Assembly: GCA_018831195.1 (NCBI GenBank)
Contig: JAHJDP010000023.1
Span: 186,001-250,000 of the forward strand
Origin: Candidatus Eisenbacteria bacterium
GTDB taxonomy: Bacteria > Eisenbacteria > RBG-16-71-46 > CAIMUX01 > JAHJDP01
Direction of reading: 5' to 3'
Length of the DNA stretch: 64,000 bases
Shown here in pieces: positions 35,792 through 45,180 of this stretch; the first letter of the stretch is position 1; each line of letters opens with the position of its first letter. The notes under the pieces are model-generated. The model was given only the letters and a program-made list of their open reading frames with translations, was not told where the DNA came from and did not search any database. Position numbers and translations under genes: made by a program.

Positions 35792-38700
35792 CTATCTTAC
35801 AACTGTCATTTGCCGTGTTAAGACCACGCCGTCCGCAACCAGCTTGGCGAAATAGATGCCACTGCCGACCGCGGCGCCATTCTGATCCCGTCCATCCCAG
35901 CGAATCTCATGGATTCCAGCATCCGGCGTGCCGGAGGCCAGAGTCGCGATCCGCCGGCCGGCGGCATTGTAAACCGCCAAATCGACAGAGCCTTGCTTCG
36001 GTAGATTGAAGGTCATCTTGGCGCAAGCCGGCGCGGGATTCGGATAAACCGGCGCAAGCCAGACCTTGTCCATTCGCTGGCCCCAATGATTTTCAACCGA
36101 AGAAGGTGTTCCATCGACAACGTAAAGCTGGAAGTTGATAAGCTTCTGCAAACCGTTATCGCCGTTAATGTTTAAGCTAAAATCCTTGGCCCCCAGGCCG
36201 ATTATAGAACTCACCTCAACGGTGAATGGCGGTGAGAGCACACCGGTTGAATGTGAGTATAACTCCTCCAGCTCCGCCTGTGTTTGCGTTACCAGTATGG
36301 AGAGCGAAGTGGAGCCCAATCGGACATTTAAGCCGGCCGCATCTCCGCCTCCATTGTTGCCGAGAGTCACGAGGATATCAGCGGTCTCCCCGGGTTGCAG
36401 ATAACCGTCACCATTTCCGAGGGCCGTGTCGTCAACATGGACGGTCGACATGATAACGTTCGGGCAGTAGACCTTGAAATTAACGAACCCGTTCCAAGAG
36501 CCCGAAGCGGCGCTGATCTCGAGGGATAGGGTTATACGCTGCCCATCAGGAACATCAGGACTGACCGAGATAACAAATGGAGCATCATTAGTTCCCGTGG
36601 CGTCGGGAGCAATATCTCCAAATGAAGCATCCCCATCAACAATGGTTATGCCGGGGTTGTTTGAGAGAAGGCTCGCCTCGACGCTGTATGCCGTCTCGAT
36701 CCCGGAATTCATCAGGACGACCTCTACTTCGACATTCTCCCCGGCCTCCACACGCCCGTTCGCAGTCCGTATACCTAGATCATTTATCGTGAAAGAGTCC
36801 ACCTCGAGAACGGCCAAGGTCGCCGAGTCGACATCAACTGAGATCTGGCGCGTTTCATGATTATAGGCCGTTACCGTCAACGTGAGTGTCTGGCCGGCGG
36901 TCGGCGCCGAATCAAGCGTAATCGTCGCCAAGCCTGTTGGATCGGTATAAGCGGAACCATAGAGCACACCATCATCATACAGGGCGGCCAAGGCTCCTTC
37001 CACACCGGGAACAGTAACATCATAAGTGCTTTGATCTTCGATGATGGTGGCGTTATGCAGAACCGTGAGACTCGCCGGGAGGTCGCTTCGTACTGTCAGG
37101 GCGCAGTCCCCAAAGATATTGTACTGCTCCACCAGCTTGAGACCCTCACCACTCTGCCCGTAAAGATCCATAACCTTCATCGATCCGGAAAAGAAGAGAG
37201 CGCCGACACTGTTGCACACATCCTCGGTCAGACAGCGGATGACTTCCGTCTGCATGTCGCAGGGAGGCACCCAGGAAGAACTCGTGGAGGCCGAGAACAT
37301 GGCGATCGCGCCAGCGGGTTCCGCAACACTTCCGGTCCGGAGAAACGCCTCCGCGAGACACTCGTTCAGTGTGAAGGTCCCGTTTGAGCATGAGACATCC
37401 ACAATAAAGGGATTCATTGTGCCGTTAACTAATTGATGGACATTGGTCACAGAGAAACCAGAAGAACTCCAGCTGGTACCGCTTCCATGGCCGATATAGT
37501 TAAAAACACCGCACCCTTGATTCAAGGCGGCCGCAACCAGGGCAATGGTGGCGTACGGATCGCAGATCTCCGTTACTGATGTATAAGTATAACCGAGCAG
37601 TGCATCCGACAAGAACCCGATTCTCTGGCAATCGGTATACGGGGTCCCGCCGGTCTGATTGCTTGCAAGACCGGCCCCCTTGGTATACCAATTCCCGGCC
37701 GGTGTCGTCAGATCAGGATCCCGCTCATAGCGGATGAATTTCGCAATCTGGGTTTCCGCCTGAGCCACCGTCTGGGCCGAGATACGCGAAACGAAGGCGT
37801 CGGGATATTGATCCCCGCCTGCCAGCTTCGCATAACAGGGATCGGAGGCGGCGCCCTGGTAATCACCGTACAAAGTGGGCATCTGCGCGGAATCCCCAAT
37901 GAGAATGATATACGTTATACCCTCCGGCTCAGCGTAGAGCCCTTGAATATAGCTTTTGACCTGGGCGCCGGTGCTCCCGATCGAAGAAAGATTCGTCAGA
38001 ATCGTCGGAATCCCCTTTTGCAACTTCCACTCGTACAGCTGAACCGCTGCGCTATAAAAGGCATCATAGGTAATGATGACGCACCGTCCGGGCTCGGGGA
38101 TAGCGGTGTAGCGGTCCCCTTCATAATTGGGGAAATGGTTCAAATAGATCGCTTCGAATTCGCTGTCGACGGAACGCAAAGGTTCATCCCGGATGAGCTC
38201 ATTAACCGCCTCGCCGTCAACCGGGGTGATTTCCAGCTCGATTCTGGTGACAACTTCTATCGTCTCTAAAGCCGGATTGTAGACGACAGGCTGGATCTCC
38301 AAGACGGCGCCGCGGAAGTCCCGAAGGATGAACGGCTCCTGGATGGCGGCGCCACCGGCCGGGTAGGGCTCGGCGTTATCGTAAACCGATCCAAAAATAT
38401 AGGGGATATCCGCCGGATCAATATCACGCTCGATGTGTCCCTTGGATGGAACCACCCGTTCCGTTTCGATGGTTACGCTTTCCATCGAAAGAATGCGCAC
38501 ATCCACCGCTCCGCGATCCGGAATGATAAAGGATTGGCGCACCACGGGCAGTTGGGGTTCTCCTTCATTCATTAAGATCGACATATCCGGAATAAAGTAC
38601 TGCGCATAATCCCGGCCGTCGATTTCCACCAGCTCCTTTTCCAAGCCTTCGAGATTGTATTCCAGCGTGATGCCCTGAGAGCTGGAATCCAAAACTTGGA

Positions 38701-38818
38701 AACCGGTCTTAACGGTCCCTAGTGGGATCCATTCCGCCATAGCCGGCAATGAATACAGGAGAGCCCACGACATCGCGACTAATGCACAGGCTATACAGCT
38801 CATCCGCTTTATGGACAT
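35792..38818 (-). CDS. Secreted gingipain-type C25 cysteine peptidase with sorting domain
   Basis: A 1008-residue protein. The ATG at 38818 has GAGGAGG upstream. After a signal peptide (1-28) comes a C25 propeptide-type region (to about 235) and the catalytic domain (about 240-620). H444 lies in FNYIGHGSGTSW, C477 in FIVDVSCSNGTF, the classic gingipain dyad order. Residues ~630-900 hold Ig-like and CARDB-like domains (IRTANGRVEAGENVEVEVVL). The last ~85 residues are a FlgD/T9SS-type sorting module (LAVYNAAGRRIATL, IRWDGRDQNG, MTVVR at the end). It probably acts at or beyond the outer membrane. It follows the M28 gene by 32 bp in one operon. Confidence 0.92.
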   Translation of the reverse strand: MSIKRMSCIACALVAMSWALLYSLPAMAEWIPLGTVKTGFQVLDSSSQGITLEYNLEGLEKELVEIDGRDYAQYFIPDMSILMNEGEPQLPVVRQSFIIPDRGAVDVRILSMESVTIETERVVPSKGHIERDIDPADIPYIFGSVYDNAEPYPAGGAAIQEPFILRDFRGAVLEIQPVVYNPALETIEVVTRIELEITPVDGEAVNELIRDEPLRSVDSEFEAIYLNHFPNYEGDRYTAIPEPGRCVIITYDAFYSAAVQLYEWKLQKGIPTILTNLSSIGSTGAQVKSYIQGLYAEPEGITYIILIGDSAQMPTLYGDYQGAASDPCYAKLAGGDQYPDAFVSRISAQTVAQAETQIAKFIRYERDPDLTTPAGNWYTKGAGLASNQTGGTPYTDCQRIGFLSDALLGYTYTSVTEICDPYATIALVAAALNQGCGVFNYIGHGSGTSWSSSGFSVTNVHQLVNGTMNPFIVDVSCSNGTFTLNECLAEAFLRTGSVAEPAGAIAMFSASTSSSWVPPCDMQTEVIRCLTEDVCNSVGALFFSGSMKVMDLYGQSGEGLKLVEQYNIFGDCALTVRSDLPASLTVLHNATIIEDQSTYDVTVPGVEGALAALYDDGVLYGSAYTDPTGLATITLDSAPTAGQTLTLTVTAYNHETRQISVDVDSATLAVLEVDSFTINDLGIRTANGRVEAGENVEVEVVLMNSGIETAYSVEASLLSNNPGITIVDGDASFGDIAPDATGTNDAPFVISVSPDVPDGQRITLSLEISAASGSWNGFVNFKVYCPNVIMSTVHVDDTALGNGDGYLQPGETADILVTLGNNGGGDAAGLNVRLGSTSLSILVTQTQAELEELYSHSTGVLSPPFTVEVSSIIGLGAKDFSLNINGDNGLQKLINFQLYVVDGTPSSVENHWGQRMDKVWLAPVYPNPAPACAKMTFNLPKQGSVDLAVYNAAGRRIATLASGTPDAGIHEIRWDGRDQNGAAVGSGIYFAKLVADGVVLTRQMTVVR

Positions 38819-38850
38819 GATTCCTCCTCTCCGGTTGGACCGGAGACTCC

Positions 38851-41781
38851 TTATTTCACCCTCACAACCCGGGTTGTCTTTTCGTTGTTGCCGGCGTCCA
38901 TTCGTACCCAATAAACCCCGGAACCCACTAGGCCTCCCCGATTATCCGTACCGTCCCACTGAGATTCATACCGCCCACTCTCGAGGGTGCCCGACATCAA
39001 GTTCCGGACCACCCGTCCGGTGACATCAAATACGGACAACCGCACATGACTGCGAGTGGGGAGATCAAATCTCAGCAAGGCCGGCCCCCTTGCGGGATTC
39101 GGGGTTGCAGGATAGAGGCGCAGAACAACGCTTCTATCATTTTCTCCAACTGCAGAAACATCCAATAGAACCTCGACATCGTCCACATACCAACCTTCTT
39201 GTTGGACAACCGCATCGGTTCCGAAAACGAATCTTACCTTCAGCCCGCCGGAATACGACGATAGGTCGAAAAACTCCTGCCGCCAATCCTCCTGTCCGCT
39301 GAAAATCGGTGTTCCAGCCGGGAACGGGCTGTCATCATTATCAACAATTGTGAAAGGATACCCGCCGGCCGGAGTGAGTAGTTCCCAATTCTGCCCGCCG
39401 TCAGAAGATATCTCCACATTACCGCCGTCCCAAGCCTGGCTGGCGGTCATGATTTCGGCATCAATCCAATGCCAGAATGACAACTCGCTTCTGAACGGCA
39501 CATTGAACGTCATCGACTCCAAAACGGCACAAAGCCCGTTGTCATAATCGGAGGCGCCCGATCCGCCGCACTTCCAGGCATATCCACCCCCGGCGGTCGC
39601 GTTTCTATAATCCTCGAGATGCCACTGATCACCGAACCCATGGAACCCGCTGCGATGAGTCCAATACTCCTCGCCCGACTCCATGTCATCGGAAAAGACA
39701 CCGCCGATATTCAGCACGAGCGATTCAATGCGGGCAATGCCGCCGTCACCGGTAAGCGCTATCGCCATTGTGGTGTAAGTTTCCACGGGCGCATCCGGAT
39801 GGAGCTGTATAACGAAAGGGCCCCCATGTTTCAATTCTCCGGCAGGAACGCCTCCGAAATTCCCGGGCGCCGGATCGATATCGAGATACGGCTCATCCGA
39901 TGACAAAACACCCAAGAGCTCCGGCACTGAAGCGCCGCCATCATTCGCCACCGTAATCCGCAGGAACAAAGCCTCCCCAGGCTCGGCAACTCCGTCGCCG
40001 TCGCCGCCGGCGACATCATCCAACTGAAATCCGGCAACGCGAAGAACCGGCGCCGAGGCGGTCATATGGAAACCGAGTTCATCCGGATCCGCATTGACGA
40101 CCATCTCAAAAACCATATCGTAATCGTCTGGAATCTCATCGCTTATATCTATGACAAAGGGATCCACTGACTCCGCTGTTCCGCCCGCCGGAATGGCGCC
40201 GAAGGATGCATTACCATCTTCTATGAAAGCGAATTCGCCTTCATATGCCAGGTCGGCTTCAACGTCCGCGGCGGCAGACAATCCGATATTTTTCAATATC
40301 ACCGTAAGCTCGATTGTTTCGCTGTATTCCGGGATGCCGTTTCCGTTCCCGTGCGAGAGACCGAGCTGATCGTCATCCACGATCAAGGCGTCAATGGCCA
40401 GATACGCTTCCGGCGGCGTGATGGGGCCCGCGGTCTGCGCGACGGCGGCCACGACGGCCTTTGTGATCGTGGCTGGGAAGTCCGTCGGATAATTTTCAAT
40501 GCGATCTTCGGTGCTGTGATACCAGGGCGAATAGTCGCTGCCCCAAACCTCTTCTTCCGCTCCATGAACGGCCGGATATCCATAATCCCAGAATGCGGCG
40601 TGATCGGAGGCCTGAATACTCTGCACAACGATCACCGGCTCCAGATCCTCCGGCAGATACCAGGACGCGGCGTCGCTCAGAGTTTGTGCAAGGGGCTGGG
40701 AGTTTTCGTTGGTATAAATAATAAAATCAGGAGGCGCCGGATCCTCGCCCCGGTAGGCGATCATATCCAGATTATAGCACCCGGTTACATTTTCTCCGGC
40801 TTGAGCAATATCGTACACATAGGCGCTGGAACCGACAAATCCCTGCTCTTCACTATTGAAGCCGACAAACCGGATCGACTTCTCAAAGCTGAACCGGGTG
40901 AGAACCCTTGCCGTTTCTAAGACGCCCGATATTCCGCTGGCGTTATCATCCGCACCCGGCGCGTGATTGTACGGATCATCACTTGTTGAATCAAAGTGGC
41001 CGACCAGATAAACATACTCTTCAGGATGGATGAGGCCCGGAAGCGTTCCAATGACATTCCGGTGCGGACCTTCTTGATCGAATTCGTGGAAGGAAACATC
41101 CAAACCCAGCGAAGTCATACGATCGGCAATCCATTGCGCGGCATCTTCATTCTGGGAAGTGAATGTATAACGCGTTTCAAAATCATCCAATTGCTGCCAG
41201 ACCGAGACGTATTCGCTTTCGTCGACCAGGCCGACCATAACATCGATCAGCGGATCAAAATCGGTTGAGGTCTTATCCGGGGTCGAAACCGTTATGGCGG
41301 GCCAGGGTTTCGGCGCTAAATTTATTCGGACAGGCTGGCAAAGACCCGGCATCTTTTCAGCACATACTGGGGTAAGTTCAGGAGTGGACCCTGATGTCCA
41401 GAGGATAACGGTGCGGCCTTCACGATGCAGAACACGGGCCGGCGGCTCAAACTCGGCCGACCAAGCATCACTTAATTGATAAAGGTAGTAGTGTCCTTGA
41501 TCTCTCCACCGCTCCAATGGAATCATTTCTACCGAACCCATCGGCGGGATAGTCCAGCTATCAGGAGTAAGAATAAGCGCCAGATCTTGGTTATATGTCA
41601 GCAGAACCGACCGGCCTTCCAACAAGGCCAGGGATTCTGCCGTGGGTGCGTCCCAATCGAGAGACCAAAGAGTTCCTTCCTGACCGTTCCATGCCAAACC
41701 CGGTCCGGCAAGCAATGCCAAACCCGGCAACATCAGCACGGGTATGCAACGAACAGCGGATGTCAGTTGTGTGCGACGCAC
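38851..41781 (-). CDS. Secreted M28 family zinc aminopeptidase with sorting domain
   Basis: A 976-residue protein with a GTG start (GGAGGTC upstream). A signal peptide (1-31) precedes a long N-terminal region. The M28 domain at about 200-460 has YLVGHFDSTSDD, GADDNASGISGVLETARVL, RFVGFNSEEQGFVGSSAYV and WYHSTEDRIENY, giving the usual His/Asp/Glu zinc ligands. CARDB-like domains (about 475-700), a jelly-roll/MAM-like segment (~720-880) and a FlgD-type sorting module (LSVFDVTGRVVRNL, SQWDGTDNRGG) follow. The enzyme probably removes N-terminal residues from peptides made by the C25 protease encoded next in the operon. Confidence 0.92.
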   Translation of the reverse strand: MRRTQLTSAVRCIPVLMLPGLALLAGPGLAWNGQEGTLWSLDWDAPTAESLALLEGRSVLLTYNQDLALILTPDSWTIPPMGSVEMIPLERWRDQGHYYLYQLSDAWSAEFEPPARVLHREGRTVILWTSGSTPELTPVCAEKMPGLCQPVRINLAPKPWPAITVSTPDKTSTDFDPLIDVMVGLVDESEYVSVWQQLDDFETRYTFTSQNEDAAQWIADRMTSLGLDVSFHEFDQEGPHRNVIGTLPGLIHPEEYVYLVGHFDSTSDDPYNHAPGADDNASGISGVLETARVLTRFSFEKSIRFVGFNSEEQGFVGSSAYVYDIAQAGENVTGCYNLDMIAYRGEDPAPPDFIIYTNENSQPLAQTLSDAASWYLPEDLEPVIVVQSIQASDHAAFWDYGYPAVHGAEEEVWGSDYSPWYHSTEDRIENYPTDFPATITKAVVAAVAQTAGPITPPEAYLAIDALIVDDDQLGLSHGNGNGIPEYSETIELTVILKNIGLSAAADVEADLAYEGEFAFIEDGNASFGAIPAGGTAESVDPFVIDISDEIPDDYDMVFEMVVNADPDELGFHMTASAPVLRVAGFQLDDVAGGDGDGVAEPGEALFLRITVANDGGASVPELLGVLSSDEPYLDIDPAPGNFGGVPAGELKHGGPFVIQLHPDAPVETYTTMAIALTGDGGIARIESLVLNIGGVFSDDMESGEEYWTHRSGFHGFGDQWHLEDYRNATAGGGYAWKCGGSGASDYDNGLCAVLESMTFNVPFRSELSFWHWIDAEIMTASQAWDGGNVEISSDGGQNWELLTPAGGYPFTIVDNDDSPFPAGTPIFSGQEDWRQEFFDLSSYSGGLKVRFVFGTDAVVQQEGWYVDDVEVLLDVSAVGENDRSVVLRLYPATPNPARGPALLRFDLPTRSHVRLSVFDVTGRVVRNLMSGTLESGRYESQWDGTDNRGGLVGSGVYWVRMDAGNNEKTTRVVRVK

Positions 41782-42203
41782 TTGACCTCCGGTTGCTTCT
41801 CATATGTGGCAGGATCCTAAAATTCCAAATTCCCAGTAAACTGTCGGGTCTTCGAAAAGTCCCCCCTGGGAAATCCAAGAGGTTATTATGCCACACTTAC
41901 TTATGATAACATAAAAGCCTATAAAATACCAGTGACGGATGACGGGTTGGATCCATCTCGGGGTTGGTATAAGCACTTGTTATAAAACAAAATACATGGA
42001 TTAGCTCGCGGCTCCTAAGATCGCTCTTGTCCTTCAGATAGGGGCATCGAACCCTTTGGATCTCTTGGGCTAACGGATGGGCGGAAATCGAAAGATATCG
42101 GGAGGGCGTAAGCACACAACTTTTGATACCCTGGCATACGAGTGCCGGCTTGAATCCTCATGACACCACCCCAATATGGGGGGCTGGAGAAACGGACATT
42201 CAG
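41782..42203. other. Divergent intergenic region
   Basis: This 422-bp gap lies between the M28 gene (minus) and the DNA glycosylase gene (plus). AT-rich hexamers such as TATAAA (41930-41935) and TATGAT (41903-41908) occur, but no full promoter could be assigned and no gene is supported. Confidence 0.4.
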
Positions 42204-42887
42204 ATGAAATCCGACCAGCTATTTGAAGTCTACCAACGCCTCAGGGACGCCAACGGCTGTCTCAACTGGTGGCCCGGCCGAACCCGTTTGGAAATCATTA
42301 TCGGCGCCATCCTGACTCAAAACACGGCGTGGACCAATGTGGAGAAGGCGCTTCAGAACCTCAAAACGGAACCTTGTTTGAATCTGGCCGCCCTGAGATC
42401 AATCCCTGAGGATGATCTTGCCCGGATCATCCGTCCATCCGGCGCCTTCCGCCAGAAAGCTCGAAAGCTAAAATCATTTGTACAGTTTATGGATGAGTCC
42501 TATGAAGGTTCTCTGCGGCGGATGGCGCGAACGGACACATCGAAGCTCCGCGGCGAGCTCCTTTCTATTTGGGGGATCGGACCCGAGACGGCTGACAGTA
42601 TCCTGCTCTATGCCTTCGATAGACCCGTTTTTGTCGTGGATACTTACACCAAAAGAGTCACAACCCGCCACAAATGGGCTCCCGGTTCAATTGGATATCC
42701 CGATCTTCAGAATTTCTTCATGAATCGCCTGCCTTCCGATATTGAATTATACAATGATTTCCACGCGCAGATCGTCTGGCTCGGGAAAAACTACTGCAAA
42801 GCAAAACCCAGCTGCGTGGGCTGCCCGCTGGAGGATCTTTTACCCGGGGTCGCCCGAAACATAAAAGGTGGGCGGAACAATGTTTGA
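42204..42887 (+). CDS. HhH-GPD DNA glycosylase, MagIII/endonuclease III-like
   Basis: A 227-residue protein starting at 42204; an upstream extension in the frame lacks support. LEIIIGAILTQNTAWTNVEK (~29) and the HhH motif LSIWGIGPETADSILLYA near 118-135 are clear, with the catalytic Asp in VFVVDTYTKRV. The Lys that makes endonuclease III bifunctional is replaced (GPETAD), which points to a monofunctional base glycosylase such as 3-methyladenine glycosylase MagIII. At the C-terminus only three Cys of the iron-sulfur loop remain (YCKAKPSCVGCPLE). It overlaps the next gene by 8 bp. Confidence 0.85.
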   Translation: MKSDQLFEVYQRLRDANGCLNWWPGRTRLEIIIGAILTQNTAWTNVEKALQNLKTEPCLNLAALRSIPEDDLARIIRPSGAFRQKARKLKSFVQFMDESYEGSLRRMARTDTSKLRGELLSIWGIGPETADSILLYAFDRPVFVVDTYTKRVTTRHKWAPGSIGYPDLQNFFMNRLPSDIELYNDFHAQIVWLGKNYCKAKPSCVGCPLEDLLPGVARNIKGGRNNV

Positions 42888-44424
42888 TCTGATCATCACT
42901 ACCGGCCTCCGGGCGAACACTTTTCTTCTTATCGGTGTCGGGATCGTCGCTTGTTTTGCCGCCGGCCGGATCTGGCGCCGTTTCGGATCCCGCGAATTTC
43001 CAACTCGGGCTCAAGCAACCAGCCTCGTTCTTATCGTCATTATTTTGATGATCGGATTGCTAATCGGCCGGCGGCCCGACTGGGATGAAATCGAACATAT
43101 TCATACCGCCTGGCTCATGCATCAAGGGTTGATCCCTTATTCCGATTTCTTTCAAAATCACCCGCCCGGACTTTGGCTTCTCTTATCGCCTATTATGGAT
43201 ATCCTCCCAAAAAATGGGATGATCTGTGATTTCATCCGCACTTTGGCTCTCGCATTGAGTGGTTGTATTCTCTGGGTCAGCATCAGGCTGGCGCGGCATC
43301 TTTGGCATGAGCGCGGTACTGGATTAATGGTGACACTTCTGGTTTTGGGGCAAGCCGTATCGCTTGAATTGTATAACCTTCGGCCTGATCTATTGGCCAA
43401 CCTCTTGGCGCTTGGCGGTGTATGGTGCCTGTTCGCCGGAAACTCGTCCCGGCGCTTTCTCGGCGCCGGTCTTCTGATGGGAATCGCCTTTTCCATCACA
43501 CCACGGCTTTGGTTCCTGTTTCCCTGGATTCTATTGTGGCTATTCTGGGAAGCTCTGCGGGGAATGCATTGTTGGCGCCAAGTCGCCGCATTCGCAGGGG
43601 GTGCTATCGGGGGCTTGATTCCGCTGGCCCTCTATCTGTTTTCAAACAGCCTAACAAAGGATTTCGTCCACTGGACGTACCTGTTCAACATTTCGGGCGA
43701 CTTTGTTGCAAAAGGCCATTTCCCCTTGGTCGTAACCGGGCTCGCGGCCTGGGGATGCATCGACGCCATGCGCTCCTCGAATCCGGAGAACCGCGCCAGG
43801 GTCAACCTATTGGTCTTTGGATTTATTCTGAGCGCCGCTTGCTATACGGTTCAACCCAATCACGATCTACAATATGGCCAGCAATTCTTCGGTTTTCTGG
43901 CAGCGGTGTTGGCGGCGGGACCGGCCGTATACATAGTAAGACGGTTGATCATCCCCGGACGCATGACCGCCATTCTTCTCGCCTTGGCTTTTGTTCTATG
44001 GCAACCCCTGCAAGCGATCCAGCATTGGGTGCGCGATGGCGGATACTTGCGCGGCCGCGCCGAGATCGCCCGGTTGATGGAAATCGCGGATGGAGAGTCG
44101 GTTGTTTGTGTCCCGCCGGGCCACCCCATATTTGCCGCCAACGCAACCTTCCTGAGTCATCCGTGGCAGCTCTACTACTGGCTGGACCGTCCCGATGTCC
44201 GCATCCCACTCAAAGGAATCGCCGCAGACATTATACAATCAAAACCCGTTATAATTCTCGACCGGCCCCTGGAGGGCAGACCCGCGCTTATAGATATCCT
44301 GAAACAGAAAAAAATCATCACCCTCGACGAATACGAAACATTGAGGGATTTTCTGGCGAGCAATTATGAATTGATTGATATTGGATTCCACAAATACTGG
44401 GTACGGCGCAATCGCCTGGATTAG
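42880..44424 (+). CDS. GT-C-type polytopic membrane glycosyltransferase (putative)
   Basis: A 514-residue protein with about 11 membrane helices. The first large loop carries the GT-C acidic signature (RRPDWDEIEHIHTAWLMH and GLIPYSDFFQNHPPG, ~67-105). Enzymes of this fold transfer a sugar from a polyprenyl-phosphate donor at the outer face of the inner membrane. The C-terminal ~100 residues are soluble. The start overlaps the DNA-glycosylase stop codon by 8 bp, so it is translationally coupled although functionally unrelated. Donor and acceptor are unknown. Confidence 0.8.
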   Translation: MFDLIITTGLRANTFLLIGVGIVACFAAGRIWRRFGSREFPTRAQATSLVLIVIILMIGLLIGRRPDWDEIEHIHTAWLMHQGLIPYSDFFQNHPPGLWLLLSPIMDILPKNGMICDFIRTLALALSGCILWVSIRLARHLWHERGTGLMVTLLVLGQAVSLELYNLRPDLLANLLALGGVWCLFAGNSSRRFLGAGLLMGIAFSITPRLWFLFPWILLWLFWEALRGMHCWRQVAAFAGGAIGGLIPLALYLFSNSLTKDFVHWTYLFNISGDFVAKGHFPLVVTGLAAWGCIDAMRSSNPENRARVNLLVFGFILSAACYTVQPNHDLQYGQQFFGFLAAVLAAGPAVYIVRRLIIPGRMTAILLALAFVLWQPLQAIQHWVRDGGYLRGRAEIARLMEIADGESVVCVPPGHPIFAANATFLSHPWQLYYWLDRPDVRIPLKGIAADIIQSKPVIILDRPLEGRPALIDILKQKKIITLDEYETLRDFLASNYELIDIGFHKYWVRRNRLD

Positions 44425-44455
44425 CGCGCCACGCTCCTCGGGCCGATGACACCCG

Positions 44456-45037
44456 CTAAGGCAGCAGAATCATCCTGCGGCTCTCTTCCACACCCGGAGC
44501 CCTTAAACTATAAAAGTACACGCCGCTGGAAACCTTCCGCCCGGAATCATCCAATCCATCCCAAGCCACGCTGTAGGCTCCGCTCCGGCGTTCATCCTTC
44601 ACAAGCGTACGGATCAGCCGGCCGCTCACATCATAAATCGTCAGCTCGGCGCGGCCTGCTTCGGGTATCTCAAACCGGATTTTTGTTTCGGGCGAAAAGG
44701 GATTCGGCTGGTTCTGGAACAGGCGGATGGCGTCGATCATGACCGCTGCATCCTCGGGATTATCAACACCCGACAGGTCCCAGACAAAATCAATTCTTGC
44801 AATACCCTCAACGGGAAAGTGATCCATCCCTCCGGAAAGCACAACAACAAGTTCCTCTATGTCATTATTGGTCTCGAATCCAATCTGTTCGATATCCCCC
44901 ACAGCGTACAACCGGTCCCCGCCCTCAACCAACCGAATGGCGAACATCGGCTCTTCAGCCTGGATCACCTGTGGCGCGGCAAACATGGAGAGAACCATCA
45001 CCGCTGGAAGCAACCATCTGAGATAAATTCTCTTCAT
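44456..45037 (-). CDS. Short secreted protein consisting largely of a FlgD/T9SS-type sorting domain
   Basis: A 193-residue protein: signal peptide (1-27), about 80 residues of small beta domain (GDIEQIGFETNNDIEELVVV), then the complete sorting module: LFQNQPNPFSPETKIRFEIP, LTIYDVSGRLIRTL, VAWDGLDDSGRKV, SSGVYFYSL, MILLP. It has almost no other cargo, so it may be a small surface protein or an anchor. AAGGGG precedes the start. Confidence 0.85.
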   Translation of the reverse strand: MKRIYLRWLLPAVMVLSMFAAPQVIQAEEPMFAIRLVEGGDRLYAVGDIEQIGFETNNDIEELVVVLSGGMDHFPVEGIARIDFVWDLSGVDNPEDAAVMIDAIRLFQNQPNPFSPETKIRFEIPEAGRAELTIYDVSGRLIRTLVKDERRSGAYSVAWDGLDDSGRKVSSGVYFYSLRAPGVEESRRMILLP

Positions 45038-45180
45038 AACGTTCCCCTTCCCCTATCGCATTCCATTCCCCATTCAATTGGATCGGTAACTCTCAGAAAG
45101 CATTGTAAGTTCCGAAAGCCAAAAATTCAAGCGGCAAAGGCCCTGGGCTCGCATCCAAAAACCCGTTAAACTCCACCGTT

